Assembly: GCA_022925895.1 (NCBI GenBank) | Contig: JAKSYS010000141.1 | Location: 1 to 64,000 of the forward strand | Direction: 5' to 3' | Source of the DNA: Fragilaria crotonensis | Lineage: Eukaryota; Bacillariophyta; Fragilariophyceae; Fragilariales; Fragilariaceae | DNA: 64,000 bases | Shown: positions 22,975-34,097 of the stretch, piece by piece | Numbering within the stretch: position 1 is the stretch's first letter | Layout: every line of letters starts with the position of its first letter | Made by a program: the position numbers and the translations under genes | Notes under the pieces: generated by a model | Seen by the model: the letters and a program-made list of their open reading frames with translations, nothing else | The model's database searches: none | Told to the model about the DNA's origin: nothing

Positions 22975-23774
22975 AAGATTTTATGCAATTTAATCACTAC
23001 TCGGAGTACATGTTACTCCTACTGTTCTACAAGTACTGTCGATGAAATGTCGAGTCTACCTGTATGTAGTTCGCTTGCTGCATTCGCACATCTATCTTCC
23101 TATTGCGGGCTTTTTCCGATTGTTGAATCTCCTGGCTTGGCGGTTTGGAACATTTTTCTATTAGTTGTAAAAACCAATTTTCCAAGCAGACTTTCATTCA
23201 TTCTTGCCTTCTAGGTCGCCATTTGATCGCGCTGTCTCGTCAGTCAACCGCTCGTCAGTTTTAGATGGACAGGAAGAAATTTGTTGATCTATTGTAGCGT
23301 TTCCTGTTTAGTTGATCTGGTGGTTGTGAGCACTTCAATGCTTTTCTCTCTTTCATCGTCTGTATCCCTCTGAACGCCGTACGTGCCGAGCATGTGGATA
23401 CACCAATACGATGCTACATGTTAACAGAAATAGGACTAGATTCAGGAATAGCAAAAAAGCGCATAGAAATCCTTGGTCTAATACATGAGAATTGGAATTT
23501 TCTATGAGCGAGGCTGTATCCTTGATCCCAACAGGAATTTGTATAAGCTTGTGTACAGTCGAGTGGAGGGAATCGGATGATAAAGAGCACACTTCGCGTC
23601 GTAGTAGTCGGTGCGATGCAAACGAAGGTGCATGGGATAAGATTTGACAAGTTGCAAATATGATAGGGCTGAATCTTCAGGAATTCGTTCGTCATGAACA
23701 TGAGCAGGAGGGCTGAGTCTTCAGCGGTTGTAGTGGGCACCGGAACTGATGCAGATGTTGTTGCAGCTGTAAGC
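22975..23774. other. Intergenic, paralogue 3 to cyclin gene
   Basis: No gene is supported. A 148-codon open frame on the minus strand (23414-23860) overlaps the cyclin 3' end and shows no domain, so I treat it as chance. Confidence 0.45.
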
Positions 23775-24752
23775 CTACATAATGCGCCGTCTCTTCGCAT
23801 CTGGCACCATGACAGGGGCAACGTCCCGTTTTTGATTGGACTGATGGAAGCTTCCCGCATCTAATGCCCCGAGCTCAGCTGTTCCGTCAGACCTTCTGAG
23901 ACTTAGTGTGTCGTGAGAGACAATTCTCTTGTTGCTCGCAGAGCGCGGGAATTCGTACACCTCATCGGAGTCAGGAATAACGTGGGGCTCTTCCAGACCT
24001 GGAGTGCTTTGGCGAAGGCTCTTAATCCGCTTGCAAAGTGCACTGACTTTTGTAGCATCGAACCGCGCATCTCGCGCCGAGTTAGCCATGTCAATGAAAG
24101 CATCGGCCTCGGAGTCAAGCGCAGTAAGAATGGAAGCGAAAGCCACCTCAGAAGCCTTCATCCCCGAGAAAAAGCTGTCGACCGTGCATAATTCAGAGTA
24201 AAATCCAGCAGTCTCTGCGACGTCAGTGACACGAGCTTGTTCCCATGTGGACGGGAAGTTCTTAATGAGTTCCTGGATGAAATCAGATGGGGTCAAAAGG
24301 CGTCGATCGAAAGACAGAGATCTCGTCATTTCTTTCCCAACCTCAACGATCTCACGGATAGTAACTCCAAGCCTGCTCATCCTGACCAGATCAACGACAG
24401 CAAGATTGCGACTACCACGTATGCTGACAGCTAGGAAGAGCGCCGTCAACGCAGCAGCCTCATAACTCCTGTCAGAAGTATTTTGGGGACACAGAATGAA
24501 GAAGCGGTCTAAAATATTCATGGCAACGTAGACAGTGCTCCTTGAGCCATGAAGGTGATCAACGACATCGTAACACCATTGAGTCACCCTTTCGCGCCAA
24601 ATGTGGCTAGCAGCCTGGGATCCTTGCTTTCGTAAAGCAATGTGATCGAAGGATTTGTGAGTGATATCCTCCTCAATCAACAATTGAGAAAGTTGAGACA
24701 CACTGACACTCTCCTCACACGAGGATACAGAGCCGTCCTGTGGTTCCATCAT
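23775..24752 (-). CDS. Cyclin, probably of the diatom-specific group
   Basis: 325 residues in one intact frame starting with two Met codons. The cyclin box is clear: Trp-Cys-Tyr-Asp-Val-Val-Asp near residue 58, Val-Ala-Met-Asn-Ile-Leu-Asp-Arg-Phe in the centre of the first fold, then Ala-Ala-Leu-Thr-Ala-Leu-Phe-Leu-Ala. A second-fold segment begins Leu-Thr-Pro-Ser-Asp-Phe. Cyclins activate cyclin-dependent kinases. The motif style and short N-terminal region resemble the expanded diatom cyclins that link growth to nutrient or light cues, which is an inference from family knowledge. The Ser-rich C-terminal tail ends in Lys-Arg-Arg-Arg, a possible nuclear signal. No destruction box was recognised. 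Confidence 0.85.
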   Translation of the reverse strand: MMEPQDGSVSSCEESVSVSQLSQLLIEEDITHKSFDHIALRKQGSQAASHIWRERVTQWCYDVVDHLHGSRSTVYVAMNILDRFFILCPQNTSDRSYEAAALTALFLAVSIRGSRNLAVVDLVRMSRLGVTIREIVEVGKEMTRSLSFDRRLLTPSDFIQELIKNFPSTWEQARVTDVAETAGFYSELCTVDSFFSGMKASEVAFASILTALDSEADAFIDMANSARDARFDATKVSALCKRIKSLRQSTPGLEEPHVIPDSDEVYEFPRSASNKRIVSHDTLSLRRSDGTAELGALDAGSFHQSNQKRDVAPVMVPDAKRRRIM

Positions 24753-26410
24753 CGTATTCGAAAGTGAATTGATGTGGTGATGTGACAGGTTCTAGTATAA
24801 GATGAATGATCGGTTTCAATCTGTTCAGATGCAGGTTGAAGGTGAGGCTGATGCTGGAATCAAAGAATTGAATGATATGATTGGCCGTCGACGTGTCACT
24901 CTCTCACGTGGTACAAATTGACGTAAGTGGGTGAGCAGGTCTAGGACACACCTGGCACGCACGAGCGCTGTTTACAAATTCTGCGGAATCGTCAGGATTT
25001 GGTTCAATGGGGTGTTCTTCTTTGGCGTAGAATTCAATATGCGGTCCACGGTAGGAAGGGTAGACCGTCGCCACGAATGGTTTAACAAAATGATGTCAGG
25101 GTACTCATTATTTGGCAGCTGGCGTTTTTGATTGGTTCTCTAGCCTTACCAAAAAACGCATTTCTCACTCAGATTCATCGACGACGAAAACCCCGGGTTG
25201 CGCCAGTCTGATGTCGATATGTTTCGTGCGTCATGATCCGTCTAGCTATTGAAATGTGCGTCAGGATGTAGGAACATGGGTCCCGAGTCCCGAAGTCCCG
25301 AAGTACGCTGTGTCGACGTAGGCATCTGTTATCTTTGTCTTATGGGAAGCACCCAGCCACACTTTGTCTCACCCTCTGGTATTTGTGTCTGCTAGAGTAC
25401 GCATGTTTTTGGTTTTACCGTACGCATTGAAATATTCATACCTGTATACTATGTATCATCTACCGAAACATGATGTCACTCTATGATATTAAAATTGGAG
25501 TAGAGTACTGTAATAATCCGTAAAATAAATAACTCGTCCTATGAATACGAATCAACCATATGCATACATACTAATAGTACCCGAGGATCGAGGTGTCGAG
25601 ATGCGTTCCGTGATTGTCGATGATGAGTACAGATAATAGAATCATAGTGCGCATAGTGTGACTTGTCTTTTTCTTTGTTTTAAGTGTACTTACTGTATGA
25701 TATGTATCAGTAGACGACTCGAGTACGCAAGAATACAAGTTATGATATATGTTATACTCTGATACACAAGATGTGCTTTGGTGCTTTGGTGCTGTTGCAC
25801 TGATTTTGACTCACGCCAGCATGGTACTACGGTAGAGTACCCGGAGAATACCTTCACTTACCGCTTACCGCTACTAGCAGAGCACTCTTCTACCCCATAC
25901 CAAAACAGGACTATTGTACCAGTAGGGATACGTCGCTTCCCCGAACATTTTCGCTTGCACAGACATGAACACAATCAACTGTAAAAAATTCGCCTCGAGA
26001 CGGCGAATTTATGAGGTATGAAAGTCATTGATGGTGGTTCCACTCCTATAGCGGATAAACTACGAACTCTAGCTGTATCGCAACAGTGCACACTTGCTCT
26101 ACCTTCGAGTACCAGTGCTAATATCAGTGCTAATACCAGTAGTAATACCAGTAGAGGGAGAGGAATGGAATAAGTGAGTACTACAGTAGTAGGTAGTCCG
26201 AAGTCCCAAGGATGACATCCTGACTGTGCCACTGCAAACGATGTCAACAACAAAGCGCAAGATTCAAGGGAGTGGAATAAGTGAGTAGTAGGTAGTCTAA
26301 AGTCCCAACGGTGTCATCTGCCACTGCAAACGATGTCAACAACTAAGTGCAAAATACGCCCATGTGGAGATAATGTTCTGCTTCCGCCAGAGCCTGCGAC
26401 GCACTGACCG
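24753..26410. other. Intergenic with tandem duplication near its end
   Basis: The cyclin promoter should lie just above 24752. From 25.3 to 26.1 kb GTAC and AGTACT words are dense. A two-copy tandem repeat lies at 26157-26353 (separate entry). No gene is recognised. Confidence 0.5.
26157..26353. repeat. Tandem duplication, about 110-nt unit, two copies
   Basis: Both copies contain GGAATAAGTGAGTA, GTAGGTAGTC, AAGTCCCAA and GCCACTGCAAACGATGTCAA in the same order. The second copy is slightly shorter, lacking a small internal segment. Confidence 0.85.
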
Positions 26411-27313
26411 TCATAATGTGATGAAACCATCTTCGTCATCGCCCCATCCTTCGCCGTGTTCGCTGCCTTCCTTTTCATTGTTCCTGTCAACGTTGTCCAC
26501 CGTCCGATCAGTTCCGATGGACTCCGATGACGGAAAGATCCTCTTCGTCATCATCCTCTTTTGGCTCGCCAAGGCAACAGAAAGAATCGTCGTGGTAGTA
26601 CCTTGACCTGTTCGTCGTCTCCGAGCTTCGTCCAATACCACCGATGGCGCCTTGGTTTGAGCTGCGCGTGCTTGGACAGGATCTAGGCACGCCAGAGTCA
26701 TTAAGACGTTAGCAATGTCGCCGGGCATCCTCAGTGTATTGGTTTCGCCGCCCGAACTCACGATCAGTTGCAACTTCTTGCCCCTACTCGCTGATTCAAC
26801 GGCTCGAATTGTTTGAATCATGGCCTTGCGATGTGTCAAATGGTGTATAGATGGACCGTACAGAACTTCCATGGCAATATTTCGATCCACAGCGGCCTGC
26901 ACATGACTCGATCGCAACTTAAAGGGTAACCCGCCTCTAGTATAGTCCAACGTGATTATGTTGACAAGCGCTGACGAACACACAGAGTCAAGAATGGCAT
27001 CACTGCACGGTGCGACCGAAATCAGATCATACGAATCAAAGGCTTTGTGATCGTGACTTGTAAAGAACGCAACATCAGATAGATTTTCAAGCAGAGCATG
27101 CAGTCGACGGTAAACTTGCAGCGTGCGCTTTCGTTTCTTATTGCCGCTGAGTATCAGTTCGTAAGGATCAAAGATTTTATCGGTGTCTACGTCCTTGGGT
27201 TTTCCGTAGACTTGATGCACCAAGGCAATGGATGAATATCCAAGAAAATCGAGACGGTCCGTAATTTGTTGGAATTTTAAATATCGGACTGCCGTGTCGA
27301 CCTCTTTCGGCAA
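26411..27313 (-). CDS. RPP30: RNase P/MRP protein subunit Rpp30
   Basis: Rpp30 is a TIM-barrel protein subunit of nuclear RNase P and MRP, which process tRNA and rRNA precursors. Visible family features are Leu-Gly-Tyr-Ser-Ser-Ile-Ala-Leu-Val early, Asp-Leu-Ile-Ser-Val-Ala-Pro in the centre, Ile-Thr-Leu-Asp-Tyr then Leu-Pro-Phe-Lys-Leu, and Leu-Ile-Val-Ser-Ser-Gly-Gly. The tail is acidic and low complexity. Met at 27313 is the first in frame, but the conserved Asp-Leu-X-Val-Pro start appears just upstream in another frame (His-Asp-Leu-Met-Val then Pro-Leu-Pro). It would join if one C were added to GTCC near 27322, so the real start is probably 15 to 60 nt further up. The gene diverges from the ApaH-like phosphatase. 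Confidence 0.85.
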   Translation of the reverse strand: MPKEVDTAVRYLKFQQITDRLDFLGYSSIALVHQVYGKPKDVDTDKIFDPYELILSGNKKRKRTLQVYRRLHALLENLSDVAFFTSHDHKAFDSYDLISVAPCSDAILDSVCSSALVNIITLDYTRGGLPFKLRSSHVQAAVDRNIAMEVLYGPSIHHLTHRKAMIQTIRAVESASRGKKLQLIVSSGGETNTLRMPGDIANVLMTLACLDPVQARAAQTKAPSVVLDEARRRRTGQGTTTTILSVALASQKRMMTKRIFPSSESIGTDRTVDNVDRNNEKEGSEHGEGWGDDEDGFITL

Positions 27314-27750
27314 AGGACCATCAGATCATGATGGGTACCACCATGACATGCATCCTGAAAACAAGAATCATGTTTTGATCCGCGACTGCCTCTTGGTTTT
27401 TTTGCCTTACGGTGTGGCATTGGGCGTTATCGATGTGAGTCAAGGACCCGAAGCGTATTTCTGTCGGCAGGACGTTGATGGCTGAGATGTTGTCGGGTAT
27501 GGTAATGAACCAAGTGATGAAGTCGGCATTGAGGTGCTTCCTGTTCCGAATCAGAAATCTGATTCCAGCTCGCGTGGATGCATCCCGACGCTCGAACTGA
27601 GTTTTCGGGTACAAAACACGCATGGCGCGTGGCTGGTCATGAGCTCCCAATGAAACACTCGTTTTCGCTCGTCTGTCCGGAGTCCGGAGTGACATCTCGT
27701 GGTCGCATGTCATCGTTTCTCCGCTTTCCGCCTTCCCTCTTGGAACAACC
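27314..27750. promoter_or_regulatory. Divergent intergenic region, Rpp30 and ApaH-like phosphatase
   Basis: Fewer than 440 nt separate two divergent genes, both linked by family to RNA metabolism, so a shared promoter is likely. A 150-codon minus-strand frame covers it but shows no conserved motif. No specific element was recognised. Confidence 0.4.
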
Positions 27751-28767
27751 ATGCTCCAGCGCTTACCGATCAAACAGCCTCACCACACTGCATGGCTACG
27801 GCATGCCTCCTTGATCATGTCGCGCAAGGCCAGTTACTATTCCAGACTCGTCATTGGAGCAGGGGCTCTTTCCTGTGCGACAGCGTTTGCATTCTACCGT
27901 GAGCGCGTGTTCTCGAGCCAAGTTGAGAGGCAGCATCCGTTGTTTGCAGCGGCACGCACCTATCAAACACCCGCAGATATCTACTATCAAAAGCACAAGT
28001 ACATTCCTGCTCCAAAAAACATACATACCGTCCTGACCCGGCAAGATGTGCCAAAGGAAAGTAGCGGCGTTCTTGTGGTGGGCGACGTGCATGGTTGTCT
28101 CCACGAACTGCAACAATTGCATCAATTGGCAGTGGCAGCGAACGACAACCGGCAGTTTGAATACGTTATTCTTGTTGGAGATTTGGTCAACAAGGGGCCT
28201 CATTCCGCTGAAGTTGTTCAGTTTGTACAAGAGCAAGATCGATGGTTGTCTGTGAGGGGCAATCACGATAATGCAGCCCTCGTTGGGGTGTTGTCGGAGG
28301 AAAAACGAGTCAGTGACAGCAGATACGCTTGGGTCAACGACTTGACAGATCAGGATGTAGCCTGGCTCGCCGATCTACCGTATACGATCCGTATTCCGGC
28401 CTCGTACTGGAAGAATCAAGAATTAAGTAATGATGTTCTCATCGTCCATGCAGGATTGGTTCCTGGGGTTGCATTGAAAGATCAAACCTTTGAATCGATG
28501 GTGACAATTCGCCAGGTGTCTCCTTCCTCTGTCAATGGGCGACTTCTTTGGTCTACACTTTGGAAGGGTCCAGAGCACGTAATTTTTGGCCACGACGCGA
28601 AAAGTGGCCTGCAGCAACACGACTTCGCGACCGGATTGGACACTGGCTGCTGTTATGGGAAGCAATTAACCGGTATATTACTACCGCAACGACAACTTGT
28701 GAGTGTCCAAGCTCGTGAGGTATACAGTCCGATTGTTGAAAAGTCAAAGTACAATATAGAAACCTAA
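27751..28767 (+). CDS. Membrane-anchored ApaH-like metallophosphatase (ALPH)
   Basis: 338 residues in one frame. The calcineurin-like catalytic motifs are intact: Gly-Asp-Val-His-Gly-Cys, then Gly-Asp-Leu-Val-Asn-Lys-Gly-Pro, Arg-Gly-Asn-His-Asp-Asn, Val-His-Ala-Gly-Leu, and Gly-His-Asp-Ala near the end with Leu-Asp-Thr-Gly-Cys. This pattern is that of ApaH-like phosphatases, the eukaryotic relatives of bacterial diadenosine tetraphosphatase; one trypanosome member is an mRNA decapping enzyme. A hydrophobic segment near residues 33-50 suggests a signal anchor. The start may be Met at 27751 or at 27817, just before the anchor. The substrate (Np4N, capped RNA or phosphoprotein) cannot be read from sequence. 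The gene converges on NSE3 with about 70 nt between stops. Confidence 0.85.
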   Translation: MLQRLPIKQPHHTAWLRHASLIMSRKASYYSRLVIGAGALSCATAFAFYRERVFSSQVERQHPLFAAARTYQTPADIYYQKHKYIPAPKNIHTVLTRQDVPKESSGVLVVGDVHGCLHELQQLHQLAVAANDNRQFEYVILVGDLVNKGPHSAEVVQFVQEQDRWLSVRGNHDNAALVGVLSEEKRVSDSRYAWVNDLTDQDVAWLADLPYTIRIPASYWKNQELSNDVLIVHAGLVPGVALKDQTFESMVTIRQVSPSSVNGRLLWSTLWKGPEHVIFGHDAKSGLQQHDFATGLDTGCCYGKQLTGILLPQRQLVSVQAREVYSPIVEKSKYNIET

Positions 28768-28838
28768 GTTTTTCTCAATGATGTACCCTTAGCATTGAGA
28801 CAAGGTGTCGTCTTCATTTGGATTCAAGACCGCCGTAC

Positions 28839-29842
28839 CTATTGCGTCGCAGCCGTCGGCTGAGTTTCACTGTCTTCGAGCTCCTGCAACATGGTAGGAT
28901 CTGGGGCCTCACCTAGAATTTCGGAACAAAAGAAAATAATCTGACGACGACCAACCTCGAGTGCAGCCCGAGGGCCCATGGTGTACATCGCGACGTCGTC
29001 CGTTTCAGAAGTGTCGTCGGCCTTGATCTTGACAAGATAGTCCATAGCCACAAACTTTTCCATCAAGAAATCGACGTTCGGGGTCGTGCCATCAGCGGAA
29101 GTGATTCCTTGAGAGGGAAGAAGTTTTCGATTCGTCACGGATGGTGGATCCTGAGGTAAATTTTCGTCCAACGTATGAAGGAGTCGATAGAGATCAAGGT
29201 CAGTAATCCAGCGCATGGTGGCAGGGGATCCAGGACGAGGATTGCCCTTGCAAAAACATAAGGCCAAAATGACCATCAATAGACCCTTTCTACTGCAGAA
29301 TCACTGTGAACCGAATGAATCGCCTTGCTGTGACGTCCCTCTTCGTCTTCGGGTATACTATTGACGCAATAGTAGCGATCGTCGTACTTTTTGGGCAATG
29401 TCATGAACTGCGGCGGTTTGACCAGGTCCAATCCAAAGACGTTCTGAAGATTTGACTGGACTTGTTCCCAGACTGCCGTTGAGATACGCGAACTGGGAGG
29501 AATGCCCGCCATCTTGGTGCATTTGAGTCGATCGATTGGCTCTCCGGCGAACGCACGAAATAGCACCAGTCGCGACAAATCGACAATGATTTTCTGACGT
29601 TGATCGGGAGTAATCCTTTCCATCAAGTTCTGACGCTCAGATTCCTTAGCAACCGGAAATGATTGGGACTTTTCAGGATCGCATTGCTGAGTGAAAGTCA
29701 AGGTATCCTCGTCTCGGTCGTCTTCATCACGAATAACTCTTGCAGCCTTTCGTGTCCCTTCGTCGAGTGCTAATTCATCTACTTCGTCGTCATTGTCAAT
29801 GGATTCACGGGCCTTTCGTCGGGATGATTCACGAGGCATCAT
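28839..29842 (-). CDS. NSE3: NSE3/MAGE subunit of the SMC5/6 complex
   Basis: Non-SMC element 3 belongs to the MAGE family and pairs with the NSE1 RING protein in the SMC5/6 DNA-repair complex. The MAGE homology domain is clear: Leu-Phe-Arg-Ala-Phe-Ala-Gly-Glu-Pro-Ile, Val-Phe-Gly-Leu-Asp-Leu-Val, Tyr-Tyr-Cys-Val-Asn-Ser-Ile, the Ile-His-Ser-Val-His-Ser-Asp run, then Leu-Met-Val-Ile-Leu-Ala, Leu-Tyr-Arg-Leu-Leu-His, Met-Gly-Pro-Arg-Ala-Ala-Leu-Glu-Val-Gly-Arg and Ile-Leu-Gly-Glu-Ala-Pro-Asp-Pro. The frame changes once near 29285, where GGG before TCTATTG would need a fourth G; this fits a single missing base. The N-terminus is acidic and charged. Starting at the first of two Met codons seems right. 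Confidence 0.88.
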
Positions 29843-30534
29843 ACAAGGAGAATTGAGGGAGTGTGGTCAGGGGTCAGGGTTAGCGAGGAGGCCCGCAAGG
29901 AAACCCGTCGTAGAGTCGTAGTGGTGGTGGTCGGTGATCGGTATTCGCTGGTAGTACAACGTACAACGTAAAACGCAGTACCTGGTACCTGGTACAGTAC
30001 AATACACGAGTACTCACGAGTTCTCCTTTGAATATGGCGCGAGAAAAATGTTGACATTTTGATGATCGCCTGATGTTGACTTCGTTGTGCTCAACCCAGA
30101 CCCCCCAGACACAACATAACACATAACAGATTACAGGCACTCAAAAAAGCAGAGATGAATTGTGATTATCATACTACACGTCATAGTAGCCAAGAATTCT
30201 CCACTGTAGCACTTGTGTACAAGAACAGTTACCAGTTAGCCTTCCAAGTGCATTGCAACATGGCAAGAATACTGAATGGTAATGCCCCTATCCGCAGTTG
30301 ATATGATACCAGAAACTGACACCCTACATACACAAAAGCTGGTGCATGTACTACGGATGCATTGTTTCAGCCTTTTTATTGTCTGAGGAAAGCCATTCCA
30401 AACATCCTCCCTAACGGGCACTTTCTTTTATTCTTTACGTTGATTTATGGATGCGTATACACAATTATGACCAGATAGCAGCAACACTTGACGAAAAACC
30501 AAGGCTTTGGTGTTGCCCAAATCGTTATGCAACA
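29843..30534. other. Intergenic, NSE3 to mucin-like gene
   Basis: The NSE3 promoter and the 3' flank of the mucin-like gene lie here. Near 29980-30010 GTACCTGGTACCTGGTAC words occur. No gene is recognised. Confidence 0.5.
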
Positions 30535-32119
30535 TTAAACGTCGACCAACGATTGAATTTCGCCTCTTGGTTTTGCTCCCAGGACAGGAGCCGAACTGTA
30601 GTTGGAAAAGTTGAGGTGCGAGTTGTCAACTCCGTCACTTTCTCCTTCATCAGTCGTGTATCCTTCTGAAAGAAGGATGCTCGAACCTCTATCATTCGTA
30701 GATGAGCCTTCGACACTTTCCAAAATGACACTCATGTCAGCCTGACCATCGTCCAGTCGGTATGCGGCAGGAAGCATCTTGCTAAAGGGCGAGAGCGTTT
30801 CGTTGTCCTCGATGGATCCACTATCCATGGTGTCAATATTCAGGACAGCTTGAGACGCTTCCTTCGCTACTGTGACTTCCGACTCGCCGCTGATCAAATT
30901 GTCTCGGTTGGCACGACGTTCTTTGTGGCAACGAAACCAGAAGGCAACTCCAATGGAAACAACAAAGGCCACACCCGCAAACGCAAAAAGAACAATTGAA
31001 CGACTGCTCAACGCGCTGTTTGAATCAGGAGCACTGACGCGACCTGTGTCACCAGGATTCCCAGTATTGACTTCTGATGCTGGTTTTTCAATGTCCGGCC
31101 CAAGGTATTTGGTCGCAAACAATCCGGGAATGACAATAACCGAGTCGAGATAGTTCTTGACCTCTACCCGAACATCGAATCCAGCTGCGGTTCGATCACC
31201 TCCAGAACCAACGAAGTACCTCATCTGACCTTCGACAACGCGACACGTATTTCTCTTAAAAGTGGCCCCACAGAAGCCTAGAAAGAGGAAGGTTAGGAAA
31301 GGGAGTCAGGACACCACACAGGCGGGCATTTTTCGTACCTGTAGTATCTACTTGATCTACAGGGTTTGAGTCAAGTGCAACAAGGCCAACATCATCTGTC
31401 AAGTACCTCCCTGAAAACTGAGCAATATCGCACGGCAATAAAACCATGGCAATGTGACTGTTCATCATGGGTTCCAAAGCTGCAATAAGGTCTGTGATGT
31501 CATAGTTTGACTCGTATTCCATAGCGTAACGAAACGATATCTCATCCACAGAATCGTAGGCTGTTTCACAATCAATGACAGTGGTTTTGTTCGCCGTAGC
31601 GATGGGCTTCGTTGTAGAAGCTATGGTCGGAGACTTGGAAGTTGGTGCTGGAGTCGTTGGGGAGGCTGATGTTGGGGCAGGAGTTGTAGGCGAGGCTGAG
31701 GTTGCGGCTCGTGTCGTGGGCGAGGGGGAAGTTGGGGTACCAGTGACTGGAGAACCCGAAACAGGTGCCTTCGTGGTGAGCGCCGAAGAGGATGGCACCA
31801 GTGTGGTAGGAGCAGCAGTGACAGGTGAAGCGGTCACGTTTACACCAGCAGTTGGTGAGGCGGTCACGGGACTGGAAGCAGTCGGGGATGCAACCGACGA
31901 CGGCGAGTCCACCGCAGCATCTTCTTTTGCCTTCTCCGCTGCTAGTTGATACAAGTCCTGAAGGCTCCCGTCAAAACTGAGATCCTTGGTATCAATTTCA
32001 AATCCCAGGTCTCGTTTCGCTGAGGACTGCCGATTTGCAATGATCCGATAGCCACCATGCTCCAACGCGAATGTACCACCAATCAATGCCCATAGGGACA
32101 ATGCGTGTCTGACGGTCAT
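30535..32119 (-). CDS. Secreted/surface mucin-like single-pass membrane protein
   Basis: A signal peptide (Met-Thr-Val-Arg-His-Ala-Leu-Ser-Leu-Trp-Ala-Leu) is followed by a spacer, then about 110 residues of Ser/Thr/Pro/Ala-rich repeats with Ser-Pro-Thr and Ala-Pro-Thr units suited to O-glycosylation. A globular region with conserved-looking Cys residues follows, then one TM helix (about 31012-30950) and a charged cytoplasmic tail with a run of acidic and Ser residues. Exons 31339-32119 and 30535-31277 are joined by a 61-nt GT-AG intron (31278-31338) that keeps the frame across Thr-Thr-Gly-Phe-Cys-Gly. No catalytic motif was recognised; a cell-surface or frustule-associated role is only a guess. 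Confidence 0.75.
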
Positions 32120-32532
32120 GGATATGGATGCAATTGCCTGGCTTCTGAGTTCTTGTCAGCGGTAAAACACCAAGATGATCGACTCTATCAAGAATGATGC
32201 GCTACAGTACACGACCTTTCAAACCTTTTTGAGCCTCTAATACAAGGGCATGTTGCTGTTTTTAACTTGAAACATCCGTTGTTTTTTGTACAGTGATAAA
32301 TTTGAATCTGAACATACCAGGTTCTACGTGAAAGAGGACGTTATCAAACGAGTACGGTAGTTGAGGTGCGCGCGCCTTTAACGGTTTTTCTTGTCTGTCT
32401 TGGAGATTGGTTTCCCATTCATTTGAATTCTCCAGGAGATGCTGCTGGGTTCTGGGTGTTCATCTCAAGACCCAATCCGAATGTATTTTAACTTTCTATG
32501 CATACAGCCTACAGCCAGAGAATACATGATTT
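32120..32532. other. Intergenic up to the retrotransposon
   Basis: Promoter side of the mucin-like gene, ending at the left terminal repeat of the DIRS-order element. Nothing else is seen. Confidence 0.5.
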
Positions 32533-32799
32533 TTGCAGATAAGACTTTAAGCCAATGCACCAGTAGACGAGTATACACTACTATACTATCATACCTCCAG
32601 TGCACTTCCTTAACGTCATATCCCCAGCAGTCTACCGGTAGTCGCTGCGGAGTTGATCTACTGACGGCCCCAGGACAATCGACCGCCGCGCGGTCGAGGG
32701 CAAACAACTTGTTTCCTGATGGAAATCGATCACTTGTTCCGCAAATGATCGATTTGGATGCATCGGTGATGACATATCTGCCAATGCATTTTTTCGCTA
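32533..32799 (+). repeat. A1 repeat of the DIRS-order element
   Basis: 267 nt, from TTGCAGATAAG to TTTTTTCGCTA. It is identical to A2 once the nested transposon is ignored. It keeps the uninterrupted site CCGGTAGTCG into which the transposon went in A2. It includes a CCGCCGCGCGG self-complementary word. Confidence 0.9.
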
Positions 32800-34097
32800 G
32801 TTTCTCAACAATGTCACGACGTTAACGTCATCTGTAATGCCATGATATCCAGATGTTAGAGACTAAGAGTGGTCCAACATTTTTATTCCGCAAATCATCG
32901 TGCCCATCACTTTTGGCCAATGACACGCGTGCTTTCTTATGTCAATGATAATCGTGAAACACGTAAATCATATGACCCCAATGATTGAGATCTTTTACGA
33001 TCCAATCATTGGTGATTACCTTCTGGATGTCTGGTACCTCGAAAGGCCCAGCATCCTTTCGTCGCAAACCATTGTACCCATCACTTACGGTTAATGGCGC
33101 GCGCACACTTTTCTGTTTTAAATGATCACTGCTACAATTCGAGCAGATCATGTAACAACCTCAATGATCATGATCTGATACTAGTAATTACCCCAACGAA
33201 TGTCCAACACCACGAATTACAGAACCCGCCATCCGCTCGCTACAGTATCCACCACATCAAGTCAACAGCGCGCGCGCATTTATGAATACCGACTATCGAT
33301 GAATAAACACATCGCTTTAATCTTCCTCTATCAATTTGGGACTTATTGCGAGGTTATCAACAAGCGCCACCAGAAGTACGGAAAGGGAGCGATGTCTGAA
33401 TAACAGTTTTAAAGGGATACAATCATGCATACGCTATCGTTCGAATCGATTGATGTCGATGCCGATATTTGCCAAATTTGATATGATACACCTATCCGCC
33501 TCTAACTGCTTCGCATTTGCTAAGTAATGTTTATGTACGAAGACTCTTTAAATCCGAATCGTAATTACCCTGTGGCATCACTTTATCATGGTGTTTTCGC
33601 TGTATAAAAAGCCAAGACGTCCATTTTGTCATAGTTCGAACCAATATACAAAATTCCGACCCATAAATGCATGCAAAATTTAGGTCACACTTTCGTTCCG
33701 GACCGTATCTCAAAAATCACTGTACTCTCGTGCAGGAGTACTACGTCAAATCCATAACCATTTATAGCCCGCATAAAATTATAACCAACATGCATCTGAA
33801 AGATGCCGATTGTGCTACTAAACTAATTACCCTTTAATTTATGTGTCAGTTAAAAATAGAAATCAACCGTGTCTGATAGTAGATGCCCAAACGAAAACAG
33901 TCAGTCACTCATGGCAACGAATTTATCGGCCATTCCCGAACAAGTGTTACTCAATCGAACATTTATTAAGCCGTACAGCTTAGCTCGTGATGTACTAGGG
34001 GCTGATTCACCCAAATTGATACCAATCTTATCAAAGGATCACAATCCGTCGAGTTCATCGATAAGCCATCAAACCAGTAATCACCAACCTCGTCACG
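32800..34097 (+). other. Non-coding leader of the DIRS-order element, with diverged internal repeats
   Basis: About 1.3 kb without coding potential. Related segments occur at about 32870-33050 and 33060-33210, and more weakly at 33230-33370, sharing CCCATCACTT, GTGCCAATG-like and GCGCGCGCA words. They look like diverged tandem units inside the leader. Confidence 0.4.

Noticed and set aside
23414-23860. Open frame overlapping the cyclin 3' end
   Set aside because: It lies in another frame of the cyclin gene for part of its length and has no domain.
27321-27773. A 150-codon minus-strand gene between Rpp30 and the ApaH-like phosphatase
   Set aside because: It has no recognisable domain, overlaps the start of the phosphatase gene, and occupies the expected divergent promoter.
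31575-31949. A 124-codon Val/Gly-rich plus-strand frame
   Set aside because: It is the antisense of the Ser/Thr/Pro repeats of the mucin-like gene, which naturally gives a long low-complexity frame.
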